Origin: Geomonas sp. Red32
Lineage (GTDB): Bacteria; Desulfobacterota; Desulfuromonadia; Geobacterales; Geobacteraceae
Direction of reading: 5' to 3'
DNA: 64,000 nt
NCBI RefSeq assembly: GCF_023652955.1
Contig: NZ_JAKLOY010000006.1
Span: 274,973-338,972 of the forward strand
Numbering within the stretch: position 1 is the stretch's first letter; the number at the start of each line of letters is the position of its first letter. A program made the position numbers and the translations under genes. The notes below the pieces were generated by a model that made no database searches, was not told the DNA's origin, and saw only the letters and a list, made by a program, of their open reading frames with translations. Of the stretch, positions 44,107 to 55,185 are shown piece by piece.

Positions 44107-46491
44107 ATGAGATGGTTCGAGAAAGTGGTAGCCGGCACCATGGCCGGGTCGGAGTTCGTCAGGAACCTGATCGATATGAGCCTGGAACCGTTGATGGTCC
44201 TCGGTCCCGATGTCCAGATAGTGGAAGCCAACGAGGCCTTCCTCAAGGTGACCGGTGCCGCCAGGGGACGGCTGAGGGGAAGCGATCCCGGCTCCTATTT
44301 CGCCGATCCCGAAACGGCACGGGAGGGATTGCGCCAGGCAGTGGAGAAAGGGTACCTCGCCGATTTTCCCCTCTCGATCCGGCACCGCGATGGTTCCGTC
44401 GTCGAGGTGCTGCTCGACGCCACCTCCTACCGTGACCACGACGGCAAACTGCTCGGACTCTTTGCGGCCGCCCGCGACGCCACCCCGCGGCACGACGGGG
44501 AGGAGAAGTTCAAGGCTCTTTTGGAGAACGCTCCCGACGCCATCGTCATCGTCAATACCGACGGGGAAATCGTGATGGTCAACGCCCAGACCGAGAAGCT
44601 CTTCGGGTACCGGCGGGAGGAGCTCCTCGGCAACCAGGTCGAGATGCTGGTCCCGCCGCGCTTCCGTGACGAGCACCCGCTGCTGCGCGGAAAATACTTC
44701 TCCGACCCGAGGGTGCGGCCGATGGGGGCCGGGCTCGAGCTTTTCGGCCTCAGGAAGGGTGACGTCGAGTTCCCCGTCGAAATCAGCCTGAGCCCGCTGC
44801 AGACCGAGGAAGGGCTCCTGGTGAGTGCCTCCATCCGGGACATCACCCAGAGAAGGAGGGCCGAAGACAAGTTCAAGGGGCTTCTGGAAGGGTTCCCGGA
44901 CGCGGTGGTGATCGTCAACGGCCAGGGGGACATCGTCATCGTCAACGCCCAGACCGAGTCGCTCCTCGGCTACCAGCGGGACGAACTCCTCGGCCAGAAG
45001 ATCGAGACCCTGGTGCCGGAACGCTTCCGGCCGCGCCACCTGAAACACCGCGCCGGGTATTTCGCCGATCCCCGCATCCGGCCGATGGGGGCGGGCCTCG
45101 AGCTTTACGCGCTCAGAAGCGACGGCACCGAGGTCCCCGTGGAGATCAGCCTGAGCCCGCTGCAGACCGAGGAGGGGGTGCTGGTCACCGCCGCCCTGAG
45201 GGATATCACCAAGCAGAAGCAGGCCTCCCAGTACGTCCGTAGCCTGATCGAGGCGAGCCTGGACCCGCTGGTCGCCATCAGCGGGGACGGCAAGATCACC
45301 GACGTCAATGAGGCGGCCATCAAGGTAACCGGCCTCTCCCGCGAGGAGCTGCTTGGCACCGACTTCACCCGCTACTTCACCGATCCCGACCAGGCAAGGG
45401 AAGGGTACCGGCTCGCCTTCCAGCGGGGTGCCGTGACCGACTATGCCCTCACCATCCGGCACCGCGACGGTTCCCTGGTGGACGTGATCTTTAACGCCTC
45501 GGTCTACCGCGACGCCAACGGCACCGTCCAGGGGGTCTTCGCCGCCGCCCGGGACGTCACCCAGCGCAAGCGGATCGACCAGGAGCTGAAGGAGCTGAAC
45601 CGCACCCTCGAACAGCGGGTCGCCGAGCGGACGGCCAACATCGCCCGCCAGAACAAGGAGATCCTGGAGGCCGCCGAGATCCTCGCCGCCTCCTCGAGCC
45701 AGATCATGACCTCCATGAGCCAGATCGCCTCCAGCGCTGCGGAAACGGCGGCTACCGTCAGCGAGACCAACAGCATCGTCGAGGAGGTCAAGCTGACCGC
45801 CGAGGTGGCCAGCCAGAAGGCAAGGAAGGTTTCCGATGCAGCCCCTAAAACGGTTTCCGTGGCCCACAACGGCCGCCGTTCGGTCGAAGAGACCATCAAC
45901 GGCATGGGACGCATCCAGGAGCAGGTCGCCTTCCTCACCGAGAGCATCGTCCGGCTCTCCGAGCAGAGCCAGGCGATTGGTGAGATCATGGCCACGGTAA
46001 GCGACCTGGCCGAACAATCCAACCTCCTTTCCGTCAATGCCGCCATCGAGGCGGCCAAGGCGGGCGAGCAGGGCAAGGGATTCGCCGTGGTCGCCCAGGA
46101 GGTGAAAAGCCTGGCCGAGCAGTCCAAGGAGGCCACCGGCCAGGTGCGTGCCATCCTGAGCGACATACAGAAAGCCACCAACACGGCTGTAATGGCAGCG
46201 GAGCAGGGGAGCAAGGCGGTCGAGGAGGGGGTGCGCCAGTCCCGCGAGGCAGGAGAGGCGATCCGGCTGATGGGGGAAAGCATCGAGGAGTCGGCCCAGG
46301 CCGCGGTGCAGATCAGCGCCTCCAGCCAGGAACAGTCCTCCGGCATGGACCAGGTCGCCCTGGCCATCGGCGACATCAAGCAGGCGAGCGAGCAAAATGC
46401 CACCGGGATGAAGCAAGTGGAGGGGGCGGTCCAGAATCTCCACGAGCTCGGCAGGAAACTCAAGGAGCTGGTCGAGCAGTACAAGGAATGA
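44107..46491 (+). CDS. Soluble chemoreceptor with four PAS domains
   Basis: 794 aa. No membrane segments. Four PAS domains lie at about residues 15-130, 135-260, 260-375 and 375-495. PAS1 resembles PAS4 (both xDPxxAREGxR...[11 protein letters not shown]) and PAS2 resembles PAS3 (both [29 protein letters not shown]), giving an A-B-B-A layout. A coiled coil and a methyl-accepting signalling domain follow (tip [28 protein letters not shown]). PAS domains may bind haem, flavin or a small ligand, so it probably senses the cytoplasmic redox state. Confidence 0.92.
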   Translation: MRWFEKVVAGTMAGSEFVRNLIDMSLEPLMVLGPDVQIVEANEAFLKVTGAARGRLRGSDPGSYFADPETAREGLRQAVEKGYLADFPLSIRHRDGSVVEVLLDATSYRDHDGKLLGLFAAARDATPRHDGEEKFKALLENAPDAIVIVNTDGEIVMVNAQTEKLFGYRREELLGNQVEMLVPPRFRDEHPLLRGKYFSDPRVRPMGAGLELFGLRKGDVEFPVEISLSPLQTEEGLLVSASIRDITQRRRAEDKFKGLLEGFPDAVVIVNGQGDIVIVNAQTESLLGYQRDELLGQKIETLVPERFRPRHLKHRAGYFADPRIRPMGAGLELYALRSDGTEVPVEISLSPLQTEEGVLVTAALRDITKQKQASQYVRSLIEASLDPLVAISGDGKITDVNEAAIKVTGLSREELLGTDFTRYFTDPDQAREGYRLAFQRGAVTDYALTIRHRDGSLVDVIFNASVYRDANGTVQGVFAAARDVTQRKRIDQELKELNRTLEQRVAERTANIARQNKEILEAAEILAASSSQIMTSMSQIASSAAETAATVSETNSIVEEVKLTAEVASQKARKVSDAAPKTVSVAHNGRRSVEETINGMGRIQEQVAFLTESIVRLSEQSQAIGEIMATVSDLAEQSNLLSVNAAIEAAKAGEQGKGFAVVAQEVKSLAEQSKEATGQVRAILSDIQKATNTAVMAAEQGSKAVEEGVRQSREAGEAIRLMGESIEESAQAAVQISASSQEQSSGMDQVALAIGDIKQASEQNATGMKQVEGAVQNLHELGRKLKELVEQYKE

Positions 46492-46494
46492 GCC

Positions 46495-48954
46495 ATGGAA
46501 CGGGACGCCGAATTCCAGAGGCACCTTTTGGAGACCTTCAGGCAGGAGGCCGACGAGCACCTGGCGGGGATCGGCTCCGGCCTGGTCTCGCTCGAGCGCG
46601 GGGGAGAACTGCCGGGTGAGGAGCTTCTCGAAACGGTCTTCCGCGAGGCCCATAGCCTCAAGGGCGCGGCCCGGTCGGTGGGGAGGGGCGATATCGAGGC
46701 CCTCTGCCAGGCCATGGAGGGGCTCTTCGCCTCCCTCAAGCACGCCACCGTCCGGACCTCTCCGGAATTGTTCGATCTTCTCCAGCAGGCCGCCGACCTG
46801 CTCCAGTCACAGGTTACCGGCGGGGGGGACGAAACCAAGGCGGGAGTCCAACGGGAAATCATCCGGCGCCTTGGCCAGGCAGCCCGCGGTGAGGCGTTCG
46901 ATAGCGGGGCGGTTGAGGGGCAAGCGGCCGAGGCGCCGGCGGCTCCGGGTGCATCGCAGGCTCCGGCTGCCCAAGCCAAGGCTCAGGCCAAGGCCAAGGG
47001 CCAGAGGACGCCCGCTCATCGGGCGGCGGCGCCTTCGCCGGGGCGGGGGGCGGAAGGCCGGGCACCCGGGACTGAGACTGCCGGGGCGATTGGGCAAACG
47101 CTCCGCCCCGAAGGGGATGCCCCGGGGGCAGCCGCTCAACCGGGTGGAGAAGGGGAGGGGGGGCACCGCGAGAACGGCGCGGCCGCCGCTCCCGCCGCTC
47201 CCGAGACCGTCCGGGTCTCCTGGCACAAACTCTCCACCGTGCTCCTTCTGTGCGAGGAGATGCTGGCCGCCAAGCTCTCCGCCCGCCAGCGCGCGGCAGG
47301 CCTGCGGCAGCTTCGGGCTTCCTTTGCCGAGTGGCGCAAGCAGTGGATGCGGATCGGCCCGGATTTCCAGCGGATTCGCGCTTTGGCAGCCATCGACGAG
47401 AATGGGGCAGCGGGGCAGACCGAGATGCGCCGCCTCCTCGATTTTCTCGACTGGAACGAAACCTTCCTGGCCACCCTCGAGACCCGCTACTCCGGGCAGA
47501 GCCGGGAATCCGACCTCGAAAGCCGCACCCTGGCCGCCCTGGTCGATTCCCTCCTGGGCGAGGTCCGCAAGGCGATGATGTTTCCGTTCTCCACCCTGCT
47601 GAAAGCCTTCCCCAAAATGGCCCGCGACCTGGCCCGGGGGAGCGGCAAAGAGGTCGATCTCCTCATCAAGGGGGAAGAGATCGAGATCGACCGCCGGATC
47701 CTCGAGGACATGAAGGACCCGCTCACCCACCTCCTTCGTAACGCCATTGGGCACGGGATCGAGCTCCCCGAGGAGCGCGAGCGGCTGGGCAAGCCGAGGC
47801 GGGGGACGGTGGTTTTCGAAATCGCCTCCCGCGACGGGAAGGCGGAGATCGCGGTCAGCGACGACGGCAGCGGCATCGATCCGGAGCGGGTCCGGGAGGC
47901 CGTGGTCCACCTGGGGAGGTTCTCGGCGGGCGAGGCCGCCAACCTCTCCGGCAGCGAGCTCCTTCCCCTGATCTTCCTCTCCGGGCTCTCTACCAGCCCC
48001 GCCGTCGACGAAATCTCCGGAAGGGGGCTCGGGCTGGCCATCGTACGAGAAAAGGCCGAAGAGCTCGGGGGGGCCGCTACCGTGGAGAGCCTCCCGGGGC
48101 GGGGAACGATCTTTCGCGTGGTGGTGCCGGTCTCGGTGGCGACCTTCCGGGGGATTTTGCTCCGCATCGGGGACCGGAGCTTCGTGGTTCCGGCTACCCA
48201 CGTGGACCGGGTCCTCCGCCTGAAGGGGCGGGAGATCCACCGCATCCAGGAGGCCGACACCATCGCGGTCGACGACCGGCCGGTCCCGCTCGTTTCGCTT
48301 GGCGAGCTGCTGGGGATACCCCTTTTCCTCAAGGAGCTGCCCCGCCTGCAGGCGGTGGTGGCGACCCTGGCCGGACAGACGCTTGCCCTGCTGGTGGACG
48401 AGGTGCTCGGCGAGCAGGAGGTCCTCCTGAAGCCGCTCGGTCCCCAGCTCGAACGGGTCCCGTGGGTGACCGGGGCGGCACTCCTGGGATCGGGGAACGT
48501 GGCCCCCATCCTGAACCTTGCCGACCTTTCCAAGAGCGCAACCGGGACGAGAGCTCCCTCCGGGACCCCGGCCGCCTCAGGTGCGGGGAAGGTGGGGCGG
48601 ATCCTGGTGGTGGAAGACTCCATCACCTCCCGGACCCTTTTGAAGAACATCCTGCAGGCCGGCGGATACCAGGTGACCACCGCCTACGACGGGGTGGACG
48701 CCCTCTCCAAGCTCGACGAGGACGGCTTCGACCTGGTGGTTTCCGATGTCGACATGCCGCGGCTCAACGGCCTCGACCTCACCGCCGCCATCCGCCGCCA
48801 TCCCCGCCACGGCCCCCTTCCGGTCATCCTGATCACCGCGTTGGGGAGCCGTGAGGACCGGGAGCGCGGGATCGATGCCGGAGCCAATGCCTACCTCGTC
48901 AAAAGCCGCTTCGACCAGGACGACCTCCTGGCGGTGGTGCGGCGTTTCTGTTAG
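46495..48954 (+). CDS. cheA: CheA-receiver hybrid kinase (WspE/FrzE-like)
   Basis: 819 aa. The Hpt domain has its phospho-His in FREAHSLKGAAR. A Pro/Ala-rich linker (about residues 140-235) replaces a clear P2 domain. Dimerisation and HATPase regions follow (HLLRNAIGHGIELPEER, GRGLGLAIVREK), then a CheW-like domain (VATFRGILLRIGDRSFVVPA) and a C-terminal receiver with phospho-Asp in VVSDVDMP. The attached receiver is typical of Wsp/Frz and other non-flagellar pathways. Confidence 0.93.
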   Translation: MERDAEFQRHLLETFRQEADEHLAGIGSGLVSLERGGELPGEELLETVFREAHSLKGAARSVGRGDIEALCQAMEGLFASLKHATVRTSPELFDLLQQAADLLQSQVTGGGDETKAGVQREIIRRLGQAARGEAFDSGAVEGQAAEAPAAPGASQAPAAQAKAQAKAKGQRTPAHRAAAPSPGRGAEGRAPGTETAGAIGQTLRPEGDAPGAAAQPGGEGEGGHRENGAAAAPAAPETVRVSWHKLSTVLLLCEEMLAAKLSARQRAAGLRQLRASFAEWRKQWMRIGPDFQRIRALAAIDENGAAGQTEMRRLLDFLDWNETFLATLETRYSGQSRESDLESRTLAALVDSLLGEVRKAMMFPFSTLLKAFPKMARDLARGSGKEVDLLIKGEEIEIDRRILEDMKDPLTHLLRNAIGHGIELPEERERLGKPRRGTVVFEIASRDGKAEIAVSDDGSGIDPERVREAVVHLGRFSAGEAANLSGSELLPLIFLSGLSTSPAVDEISGRGLGLAIVREKAEELGGAATVESLPGRGTIFRVVVPVSVATFRGILLRIGDRSFVVPATHVDRVLRLKGREIHRIQEADTIAVDDRPVPLVSLGELLGIPLFLKELPRLQAVVATLAGQTLALLVDEVLGEQEVLLKPLGPQLERVPWVTGAALLGSGNVAPILNLADLSKSATGTRAPSGTPAASGAGKVGRILVVEDSITSRTLLKNILQAGGYQVTTAYDGVDALSKLDEDGFDLVVSDVDMPRLNGLDLTAAIRRHPRHGPLPVILITALGSREDRERGIDAGANAYLVKSRFDQDDLLAVVRRFC

Positions 48955-48962
48955 GAGGCGCC

Positions 48963-49994
48963 ATGATCAAGGTACTGGTAGTCGACGATTCCAAGGTGGC
49001 ACGGGAGATGATCACCCACATCCTGACCGCCGACCCCGGCATCAAGGTGATCGGGACCGCAGCCGACGGCTACCGGGCGCTGGCCGCCATGGAACGCCAG
49101 CAGCCCGACGTCGTCACCATGGACGTCCACATGCCGGGGCTGGACGGGTTCGCGACCACCAGGGAGATCATGCGCGAGCACCCGGTCCCGGTGGTGATCG
49201 TCACCGGCACCCTCGACCCCAAGGCCGATACCGCCGTTTTCCGCACCCTGGAGGCGGGCGCCCTCGCCATCATCCTGAAACCTCCGGGGTTCGGGCACCC
49301 CGACCATGCCCGGGCGGCGGCGGAACTGCTCCAGACCGTCCGGCTGATGTCGGAGGTCAAGGTGGTCCGGCGCAGCTATCGCGAATCGCGGCTGCCGTCT
49401 CCGGTCAAGCCAGAAGTCACCGCACCCCCCAAGCTGGTCGCCGTGGGCGCCTCCACCGGCGGCCCCGTGATCGTCAAGAACATCATCTCCTCCCTCCCGG
49501 CCAGCTTTCCGTTTCCCGTCCTGGTGGTGCAGCACATGGCCGGCGAGTTCCTGGCCGGTTATGCCGAATGGCTCGCGGGGGCGTGCGAGCTGACGGTAAA
49601 ACTTGGGGAGCCGGGGGAGACCGTAAAGGGGGGAAGCGTCTATATCGCGCCGGGGGGCGCCGACATGGGGCTCGACGGCAGGGGACGGATCGTGCTGACC
49701 CCGGGGGCCCCGGGTCAGCTCCTCTGCCCCTCGGTGAACCATCTCTTCAGAAGCGTCGCTATCCAGTGCGGCAGGCACGCCGTAGGGATACTTTTGACCG
49801 GGATGGGGAACGATGGCGCCGCGGGGTTGAAGGAGATGAGGGACGAGGGGGCGCTCACCATCGTCCAGGACGAGGAGAGCTCGGTCATCTTCGGCATGCC
49901 CGCCGAGGCGATCCGGATCGGGGGCGCCCGGCAGGTCCTCTCGCCCGGCAATATCGTCGCCCTGCTGAAAGGGTTGGCAGGGCGGTTGGTGTAG
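48963..49994 (+). CDS. cheB: CheB methylesterase/glutaminase
   Basis: 343 aa. Receiver (phospho-Asp in VTMDVHMPG) and a C-terminal esterase with the Ser-His-Asp triad in GASTGGP, VQHMA and TGMGNDGAAG. It reverses CheR methylation and closes the adaptation loop. It is the last gene of the cluster, 8 nt after cheA. Confidence 0.95.
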   Translation: MIKVLVVDDSKVAREMITHILTADPGIKVIGTAADGYRALAAMERQQPDVVTMDVHMPGLDGFATTREIMREHPVPVVIVTGTLDPKADTAVFRTLEAGALAIILKPPGFGHPDHARAAAELLQTVRLMSEVKVVRRSYRESRLPSPVKPEVTAPPKLVAVGASTGGPVIVKNIISSLPASFPFPVLVVQHMAGEFLAGYAEWLAGACELTVKLGEPGETVKGGSVYIAPGGADMGLDGRGRIVLTPGAPGQLLCPSVNHLFRSVAIQCGRHAVGILLTGMGNDGAAGLKEMRDEGALTIVQDEESSVIFGMPAEAIRIGGARQVLSPGNIVALLKGLAGRLV

Positions 49995-50099
49995 ATGAGG
50001 ATTTACGATACACTCTTCATGCTAAGGCTTTGATTTCAGTCGTTGATAGTGCTATTTTGCATCACCTGTTTTCTATCTGACCACCCGAAGGGATCCCCG

Positions 50100-51929
50100 A
50101 TGCATCGTCATCTCCCCCCGACACCACATCCGCACGCCGGGCCATTCCCGCCCCTCGACCAGAGCGAACAGGAGTTTCGCACCCTGGTTGACGGGATCCC
50201 GCAGCTGTGCTGGATCGCCCAGGCCGACGGTGCCGTGATCTGGTACAACCGCCAATGGTACGAGTTTACCGGGACCGCTGCCTCGGAAATGGAAGGGTGG
50301 GGATGGCAGTCGGTTCACGATCCCGCGGTATTGCCGCAGGTGCTGGAGAGGTGGAACGATTCCATCGCCACCGGCGAACCGTTCGAAATGACCTTTCCGA
50401 TCAGGCGGGCCGACGGTGTATTCCGGCACTTTCTGACCCGTGTGCTGCCGCTGCGCAACCAGGGCGGCCGGGTGGTCCGCTGGTTCGGCACCAACACCGA
50501 CATCACCGAGCAGCGCGAGGCAGAAGAACAGCTGCGCCGGGCCCATGACGAGCTCGACCTGCGGGTGCGGCAGCGGACCGAGGAGCTCGACGCCACCGTC
50601 CAGTCCCTTATGCACGAGATCGGGGAACGGCAGCGGATCGAGCAAAATCTGCGCCGCCTCAACCGGCTCTACGTCGTTTTGAGCGAGTTCGACCAGGCCA
50701 TTGTCCGGGCCAAGAACCGGGGAGCGCTCTTCAGGGATTTCTGCCGGATCGCCACCGAGGAGGGTGGCTTTCTGCTGGCCTGGGTGGGGCTGGTGGACGG
50801 CAAGGGCGACGTCAAGGTCACTGCCGCCAGCGGAGCCACCGGCTACCTCGACGGGATGACGGTCTCCTTGACCGGGGAATCCGCCAAGGGCCCGACCGGC
50901 ATCGCCATCCGGAAAGGGACCTATTTCATCTGCAACGATTTCCAGAGTGCCGAGTGCACCCGCCCCTGGCACGAAAGGGGGCGCTCCTTCGGGATCGGCG
51001 CCTCCGCTTCCATCGTTCTCAAGGAGGACGGCGCCGCGATAGGTGCGCTGACCCTGTACTCGGCCGAGAAGGAGTTCTTCGACGACCAGCAGGTGGCCCT
51101 GCTTCGCCAGATGGGGACCGACATCTCCTTCGCCATGGAAAACCTCAAGCGCGAGCAGCGGCGGCGCGAGGCCGAGAAGGCGCTGCAGCAGGAAACGCTG
51201 GAGCGGCTTTGGACCATGGAAACCCTCAGGGAGAAGGAGCGGATGCTGATTCAGCAAAACCGCCAGGCCGCCCTTGGCGAGATGATCGGCAACATCGCGC
51301 ACCAGTGGCGGCAGCCGCTCAACTCCATCGCCCTTTTGGTGCAGGAGCTCCCCATGACCTACGATGCGGGGAGTTTCTCGCGGGAGTACCTGGATAAGAC
51401 CGTGGCGACCGTGATGTCGGTGATCCACCACATGTCGCACACGATCGACGACTTCCGGAATTTCTTCCGGCCGGACAAGGAGAAGGTGACCTTCCCGGTG
51501 CGCCAGGTGGTCGATAACGTCATCGGGATCGTCGATGCCAGCCTCCGGTCGCACGGGATCCGGCTCGAGGTGACCGGCCATGGCGATCCCCAGATCCTCG
51601 GCTATCCCAACGAATATTCCCAGGTGGTCATGAACGTGCTCCTCAACGCCCGCGACGTGCTCACCAACCGGGCCATCGAGGATCCCCAGATCCAAGTGGA
51701 GTTCGACTGCGAGGGGGAGCGCACCGTGGTCACCATCCGCGACAATGCGGGAGGGATCCCTCCGGAAATCGCCGACAAGATCTTCGACCCGTACTTCACG
51801 ACCAAGGGCCCCGACCAGGGGACCGGCCTTGGGCTCTACATGTCGAAGGCGATCATCGAAAAGAGCATGAACGGCCGGATCACGGCCAGTAACGCAGGGG
51901 AGGGGGCCGAGTTCCGTATCGAGGTGTAG
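50100..51929 (+). CDS. PAS-GAF sensor histidine kinase
   Basis: 609 aa from ATG 50100, preceded by GAAGGGAT; the frame is open to 50043 but that start adds an unlikely leader. PAS (about residues 20-145), coiled coil, GAF (about 205-365), HisKA with phospho-His in [12 protein letters not shown], and HATPase ([12 protein letters not shown]). No membrane segment. No receiver partner is adjacent. It follows the che cluster after about 100 nt and may be independent of it. Confidence 0.9.
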   Translation: MHRHLPPTPHPHAGPFPPLDQSEQEFRTLVDGIPQLCWIAQADGAVIWYNRQWYEFTGTAASEMEGWGWQSVHDPAVLPQVLERWNDSIATGEPFEMTFPIRRADGVFRHFLTRVLPLRNQGGRVVRWFGTNTDITEQREAEEQLRRAHDELDLRVRQRTEELDATVQSLMHEIGERQRIEQNLRRLNRLYVVLSEFDQAIVRAKNRGALFRDFCRIATEEGGFLLAWVGLVDGKGDVKVTAASGATGYLDGMTVSLTGESAKGPTGIAIRKGTYFICNDFQSAECTRPWHERGRSFGIGASASIVLKEDGAAIGALTLYSAEKEFFDDQQVALLRQMGTDISFAMENLKREQRRREAEKALQQETLERLWTMETLREKERMLIQQNRQAALGEMIGNIAHQWRQPLNSIALLVQELPMTYDAGSFSREYLDKTVATVMSVIHHMSHTIDDFRNFFRPDKEKVTFPVRQVVDNVIGIVDASLRSHGIRLEVTGHGDPQILGYPNEYSQVVMNVLLNARDVLTNRAIEDPQIQVEFDCEGERTVVTIRDNAGGIPPEIADKIFDPYFTTKGPDQGTGLGLYMSKAIIEKSMNGRITASNAGEGAEFRIEV

Positions 51930-51969
51930 CTTATCGGACGTATCACAACCAGCCGGGAGGAGGAGCCTT

Positions 51970-52254
51970 ATGGAACCCAAGACGGTCAGATTGAGCGCGA
52001 AAATCGCAGTGGTTGGCGTCATCTTTGGCACCGGATTCTTCTGCGGGTCGGTGACCCAGCGAAACGCAGATGCCCAGATGGAAGAGGTGGGACAGTCGCT
52101 TTTAAAAAGAGCGGCCGGAAGCGGCGGCCTGGTCGGGACCGTGGCCCAGCTGGGAACGACCATCGCCGACATGGAAAAACAGGTGAACGGCCTGCAGAAA
52201 AACCTCGATGTCTTGAAGAAGGTCAAAGGTTCCCTCTCGGGCGGATCGCAATAG
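51970..52254 (+). CDS. Small membrane-anchored coiled-coil protein
   Basis: 94 aa. GGAGGAG precedes the ATG. One N-terminal membrane helix (IAVVGVIFGTGFFCG) could also be a lipoprotein-like signal with Cys, but the lipobox is weak. A C-terminal heptad-like helix follows. It lies between the kinase and the MFS gene. Family not recognised. Confidence 0.7.
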   Translation: MEPKTVRLSAKIAVVGVIFGTGFFCGSVTQRNADAQMEEVGQSLLKRAAGSGGLVGTVAQLGTTIADMEKQVNGLQKNLDVLKKVKGSLSGGSQ

Positions 52255-52361
52255 CCTAATACACGCCGGAACCGGGCCGGCGGGCGGGGCGGGTTGCACA
52301 ATGGTGGCTCCCGTGCTAATTCTAGGGGAGCCATTCCAATGAGAACGGAAGTACCAGCTTA

Positions 52362-53534
52362 GTGAACGAATCCAACAACCTCGCCCGCCGGCTCCTGCTG
52401 ACCGCCTGCCTCATCAGCTTCTGCTGTTTCCTCGGCTCCTACATGCGGATCCCGATCGTGCCCCTGCTCGCCACCTCGCTCGGGGCCGACACTGCCCAGG
52501 TCGGGATGATCAACGGGGCCTTCATGCTGGTGGCCGGGGCGATGTCCATCCCTTCCGGGCTTCTCTCCGACCGCCTCGGGCGCCGCGTCCCGCTGCTCGG
52601 TGGGCTCACCCTGCTGGCCCTTTCCTCGCTGTTACTGTACTGGAGCCAAAGCCCGCTGCAGATGGGGCTCATCTACCTCTTCTTCGGGATGGGGCTTTCC
52701 GCCTTTTCTCCCACCCTCATGTCGTACGTCGCGGACGTCACCCCGCCGGAAACGATCGGCCAGGCTTACGGACTTTACACCATGGCGCTCTACGGCGGGA
52801 TGACGCTCGGCCCGGCCGCCGGAGGTTTCGTCGGCACCGCGCTGGGGCTGCGGACCGTTTTCCTGGTCTCCGCCGGGATCATCTTCGCCATGCTGCTGGT
52901 GGCCGTCTTCTTCCTCCCGGTCCAGCCGCCGCACCGGCACCACGAACGCCCGGCCCTCCTCCCGCAGCTGCGGGAGCTCATGGCAAACCGCCGCCTTTTG
53001 GCCTGCCTGGCCGGCACGGGCGGCGGCTGCATCGGCTTCGGCATGTTCGTCACCTTCATGCCCCTGTACATCAGGAGCCGCGGGCTGGGGACCATGGAGG
53101 TCGGCGCCGTCTTCGCCACCCAGGCCCTCTCCAACGCGCTCTCCCGCGTCCCCTCCGGAAAACTCTACGACAAGGTGCAGGACAAGAGCCTTTTGGTCAG
53201 TGGCGGCCTGGCGATCTTTGCGGTAGCGCTGGGCTCGTTCCAGTTCTTCGGAAAAGTCCTCCCGCTGGTGGCCGTAGCGGCGGTCATGGGGGTCAGCATG
53301 GGGGTCGCCTTCACGGTGATCGGTGCCCTCATCGCCGATGTGGTCGCCCGTCCCTTGCGGGGGCTCGCCATGGGGTGCTATAACACGAGCGTCTACGCCG
53401 GGATGATGGTCAGCTCGGTCGGCGTCGGCCACGTCATCCGTGGCTACGGTTTCAACGCGGGGTTCTCCCTGAGCGCGGCCGCGGTCGCCGTCGTCATGCT
53501 TCTCTTCGGCTTTCTCTATCACCGGGCCGCCTAA
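52362..53534 (+). CDS. Major facilitator superfamily transporter
   Basis: 390 aa, about 12 membrane helices. The MFS motif A appears as GLLSDRLGRRVPLL between helices 2 and 3. The start is GTG with a poor ribosome-binding site. Drug/metabolite:H+ antiporter-like by length; substrate unknown. It is 8 nt upstream of the ATL gene, and a second MFS gene follows that. Confidence 0.85.
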   Translation: MNESNNLARRLLLTACLISFCCFLGSYMRIPIVPLLATSLGADTAQVGMINGAFMLVAGAMSIPSGLLSDRLGRRVPLLGGLTLLALSSLLLYWSQSPLQMGLIYLFFGMGLSAFSPTLMSYVADVTPPETIGQAYGLYTMALYGGMTLGPAAGGFVGTALGLRTVFLVSAGIIFAMLLVAVFFLPVQPPHRHHERPALLPQLRELMANRRLLACLAGTGGGCIGFGMFVTFMPLYIRSRGLGTMEVGAVFATQALSNALSRVPSGKLYDKVQDKSLLVSGGLAIFAVALGSFQFFGKVLPLVAVAAVMGVSMGVAFTVIGALIADVVARPLRGLAMGCYNTSVYAGMMVSSVGVGHVIRGYGFNAGFSLSAAAVAVVMLLFGFLYHRAA

Positions 53535-53542
53535 AGCCCAGG

Positions 53543-53893
53543 ATGTTCGCCATGTTTCCCGACCGCTCGACCTATCAAGCCATCTACGCCGTCGTTTCCC
53601 GCATCCCCGCCGGCACCGTCGCCACCTACGGCCAGGTCGCGGCCCTGGCTGGGCTTCCGCGCCGCGCGAGACTCGTCGGCTATGCCTTGAGCGCCCTGAC
53701 CGATAAGAGCGTGCCGTGGCACCGGGTGGTCAACGCCAAGGGTGAGGTCAGCCACCGGAGTTCCGGGTCGGAAGGGGGAGAGATCCAGCGGCTGGCCCTC
53801 GAACGGGAAGGGGTGGTCTTCGACTCCCGCGGCAGGATCGATTTCGCCCGCTACCGCTGGCGCCCGGAACCGATATCACCTGATCATCAATGA
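53543..53893 (+). CDS. Alkyltransferase-like protein (ATL)
   Basis: 116 aa. It matches the DNA-binding domain of O6-alkylguanine-DNA alkyltransferases (TYGQVAALAG, RRARLVGYAL), but the active-site PCHR is PWHR. The Cys-to-Trp change is the hallmark of ATL proteins, which bind alkylated guanine and hand it to nucleotide excision repair. The stop overlaps the next start (ATGA). Confidence 0.9.
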   Translation: MFAMFPDRSTYQAIYAVVSRIPAGTVATYGQVAALAGLPRRARLVGYALSALTDKSVPWHRVVNAKGEVSHRSSGSEGGEIQRLALEREGVVFDSRGRIDFARYRWRPEPISPDHQ

Positions 53894-55089
53894 AGAGTCC
53901 CGTCTCCTCATCGCCAATGAACCCCGCAAATCCGTCCACTCCCCGGTTCGATTTGCGGCTGGCCGCCTTGCTGATCGGCGTGGTCCTTTCCACCGTCGAC
54001 TCGAGCGCCCTCAACCTCGCGCTTCCGTCGCTGGCTACCCACTTCGGGACCGATGCCGCTGCCGTGCAGGGGGCCGCCTCCCTCTACCTGATCGGCTCCG
54101 CGCTCGCCTTTCTTCCGCTCTCCGGCCTGGCCGGAAAGATCGGGACCGTCCGCGTCTACCGGTGGTCGCTCGCCGCCTTCGCCGTCATCTCCCAGTTGCT
54201 CGCCTTTTCTCCCAGCCTCCACGCGCTGCTCGCCCTCCGCTTCATCCAGGGAGTGGCCGGGGCCGGCATCGTCGGGCTCGTTCCCGGCATGGCCGCCGCG
54301 ACCTTCAAGGAGCACCGGGGATGGGCGCTCGGGATGGTCTCCGGATCGGTCGCCGCCGGCACCCTGATGGGGCCGCCTTTGGGGGGATTCCTGGTCGAGT
54401 GGTTCGGGTGGCGCTCCATCTTCTACATCAACCTCCCCTTTGGCCTTTTGGCCCTCATCCTCTCGGGGCGGCTCACCGAGCTCGCCGGAGTGGGCCTTCG
54501 GGAGGGGCTCCGCCAGCTCATACGGCTCCCCCGTTTTCTGCTGGCGCTCCTCTCCACCGTCTGCTTCTTCATCCAGTCGTTCGGCACCAACCTGCTGTGG
54601 CCTTTCTACCTGGAGGCGGGAGGGATGACTCCCAGCCGGGTCGGCGTCCTTTTGCTGGTTCCCCCGCTTCTTTTGATGCTGCTCGGCCCGGTCTGCGGAC
54701 GGCTCTCCGACCAGCGGGGATACGACCGGGTGAGTTGGCTGGGGGCCGCACTGCTGATGGCGGCTTCGCTGGTCCAGGGGGTGAGCGGATCGGTGCTGGC
54801 CGGCCTCGTCGGGATCGGGCTGGGGCGGGCTTTGTTCCAGGCCGCCAACAATGCGGCGGTCCTTTACCAGGCGCCCAAGGAGGCCGGGAGCGTTGCCTCG
54901 GGACTTCTCTCCATCGCGCGGGTGACCGGGCAGGCGCTGGGGAGCATCCTGGCCGGAACCCTCTGGGGGATGCTCGAGCACGGCGGCATCCGCCACGCCT
55001 TCATGGTCATCAACCTTGTGATGGCCGCCGTAGCCGCCTGCTCCGGCCTGTTGATCTTGGGGAGGGGAAGAATCGGGACCGGCGAGTGA
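53890..55089 (+). CDS. MFS transporter, drug/H+ antiporter-like
   Basis: 399 aa, 12 or more membrane helices. It contains VVLSTVDSSALNLALPSLA near the N-terminus, as in DHA-type multidrug efflux pumps, and FIQGVAGAGIVGLVPGMAAA. Translationally coupled to the ATL gene. Substrate unknown. Confidence 0.85.
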   Translation: MKSPVSSSPMNPANPSTPRFDLRLAALLIGVVLSTVDSSALNLALPSLATHFGTDAAAVQGAASLYLIGSALAFLPLSGLAGKIGTVRVYRWSLAAFAVISQLLAFSPSLHALLALRFIQGVAGAGIVGLVPGMAAATFKEHRGWALGMVSGSVAAGTLMGPPLGGFLVEWFGWRSIFYINLPFGLLALILSGRLTELAGVGLREGLRQLIRLPRFLLALLSTVCFFIQSFGTNLLWPFYLEAGGMTPSRVGVLLLVPPLLLMLLGPVCGRLSDQRGYDRVSWLGAALLMAASLVQGVSGSVLAGLVGIGLGRALFQAANNAAVLYQAPKEAGSVASGLLSIARVTGQALGSILAGTLWGMLEHGGIRHAFMVINLVMAAVAACSGLLILGRGRIGTGE

Positions 55090-55185
55090 CGGTGGCGAAG
55101 CGCCCTGAATTGGTGGTGGCTTTGTCCTTCCCCGCTATGGTATTCATGCACATCCGCTGCTATGGGATGGAGGAGATAGACGCAG

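Noticed and set aside
43744..46743. A 999-codon antisense open frame over the chemoreceptor
   Set aside because: Typical high-GC mirror of a real gene; the sense protein has full PAS and MCP signatures.
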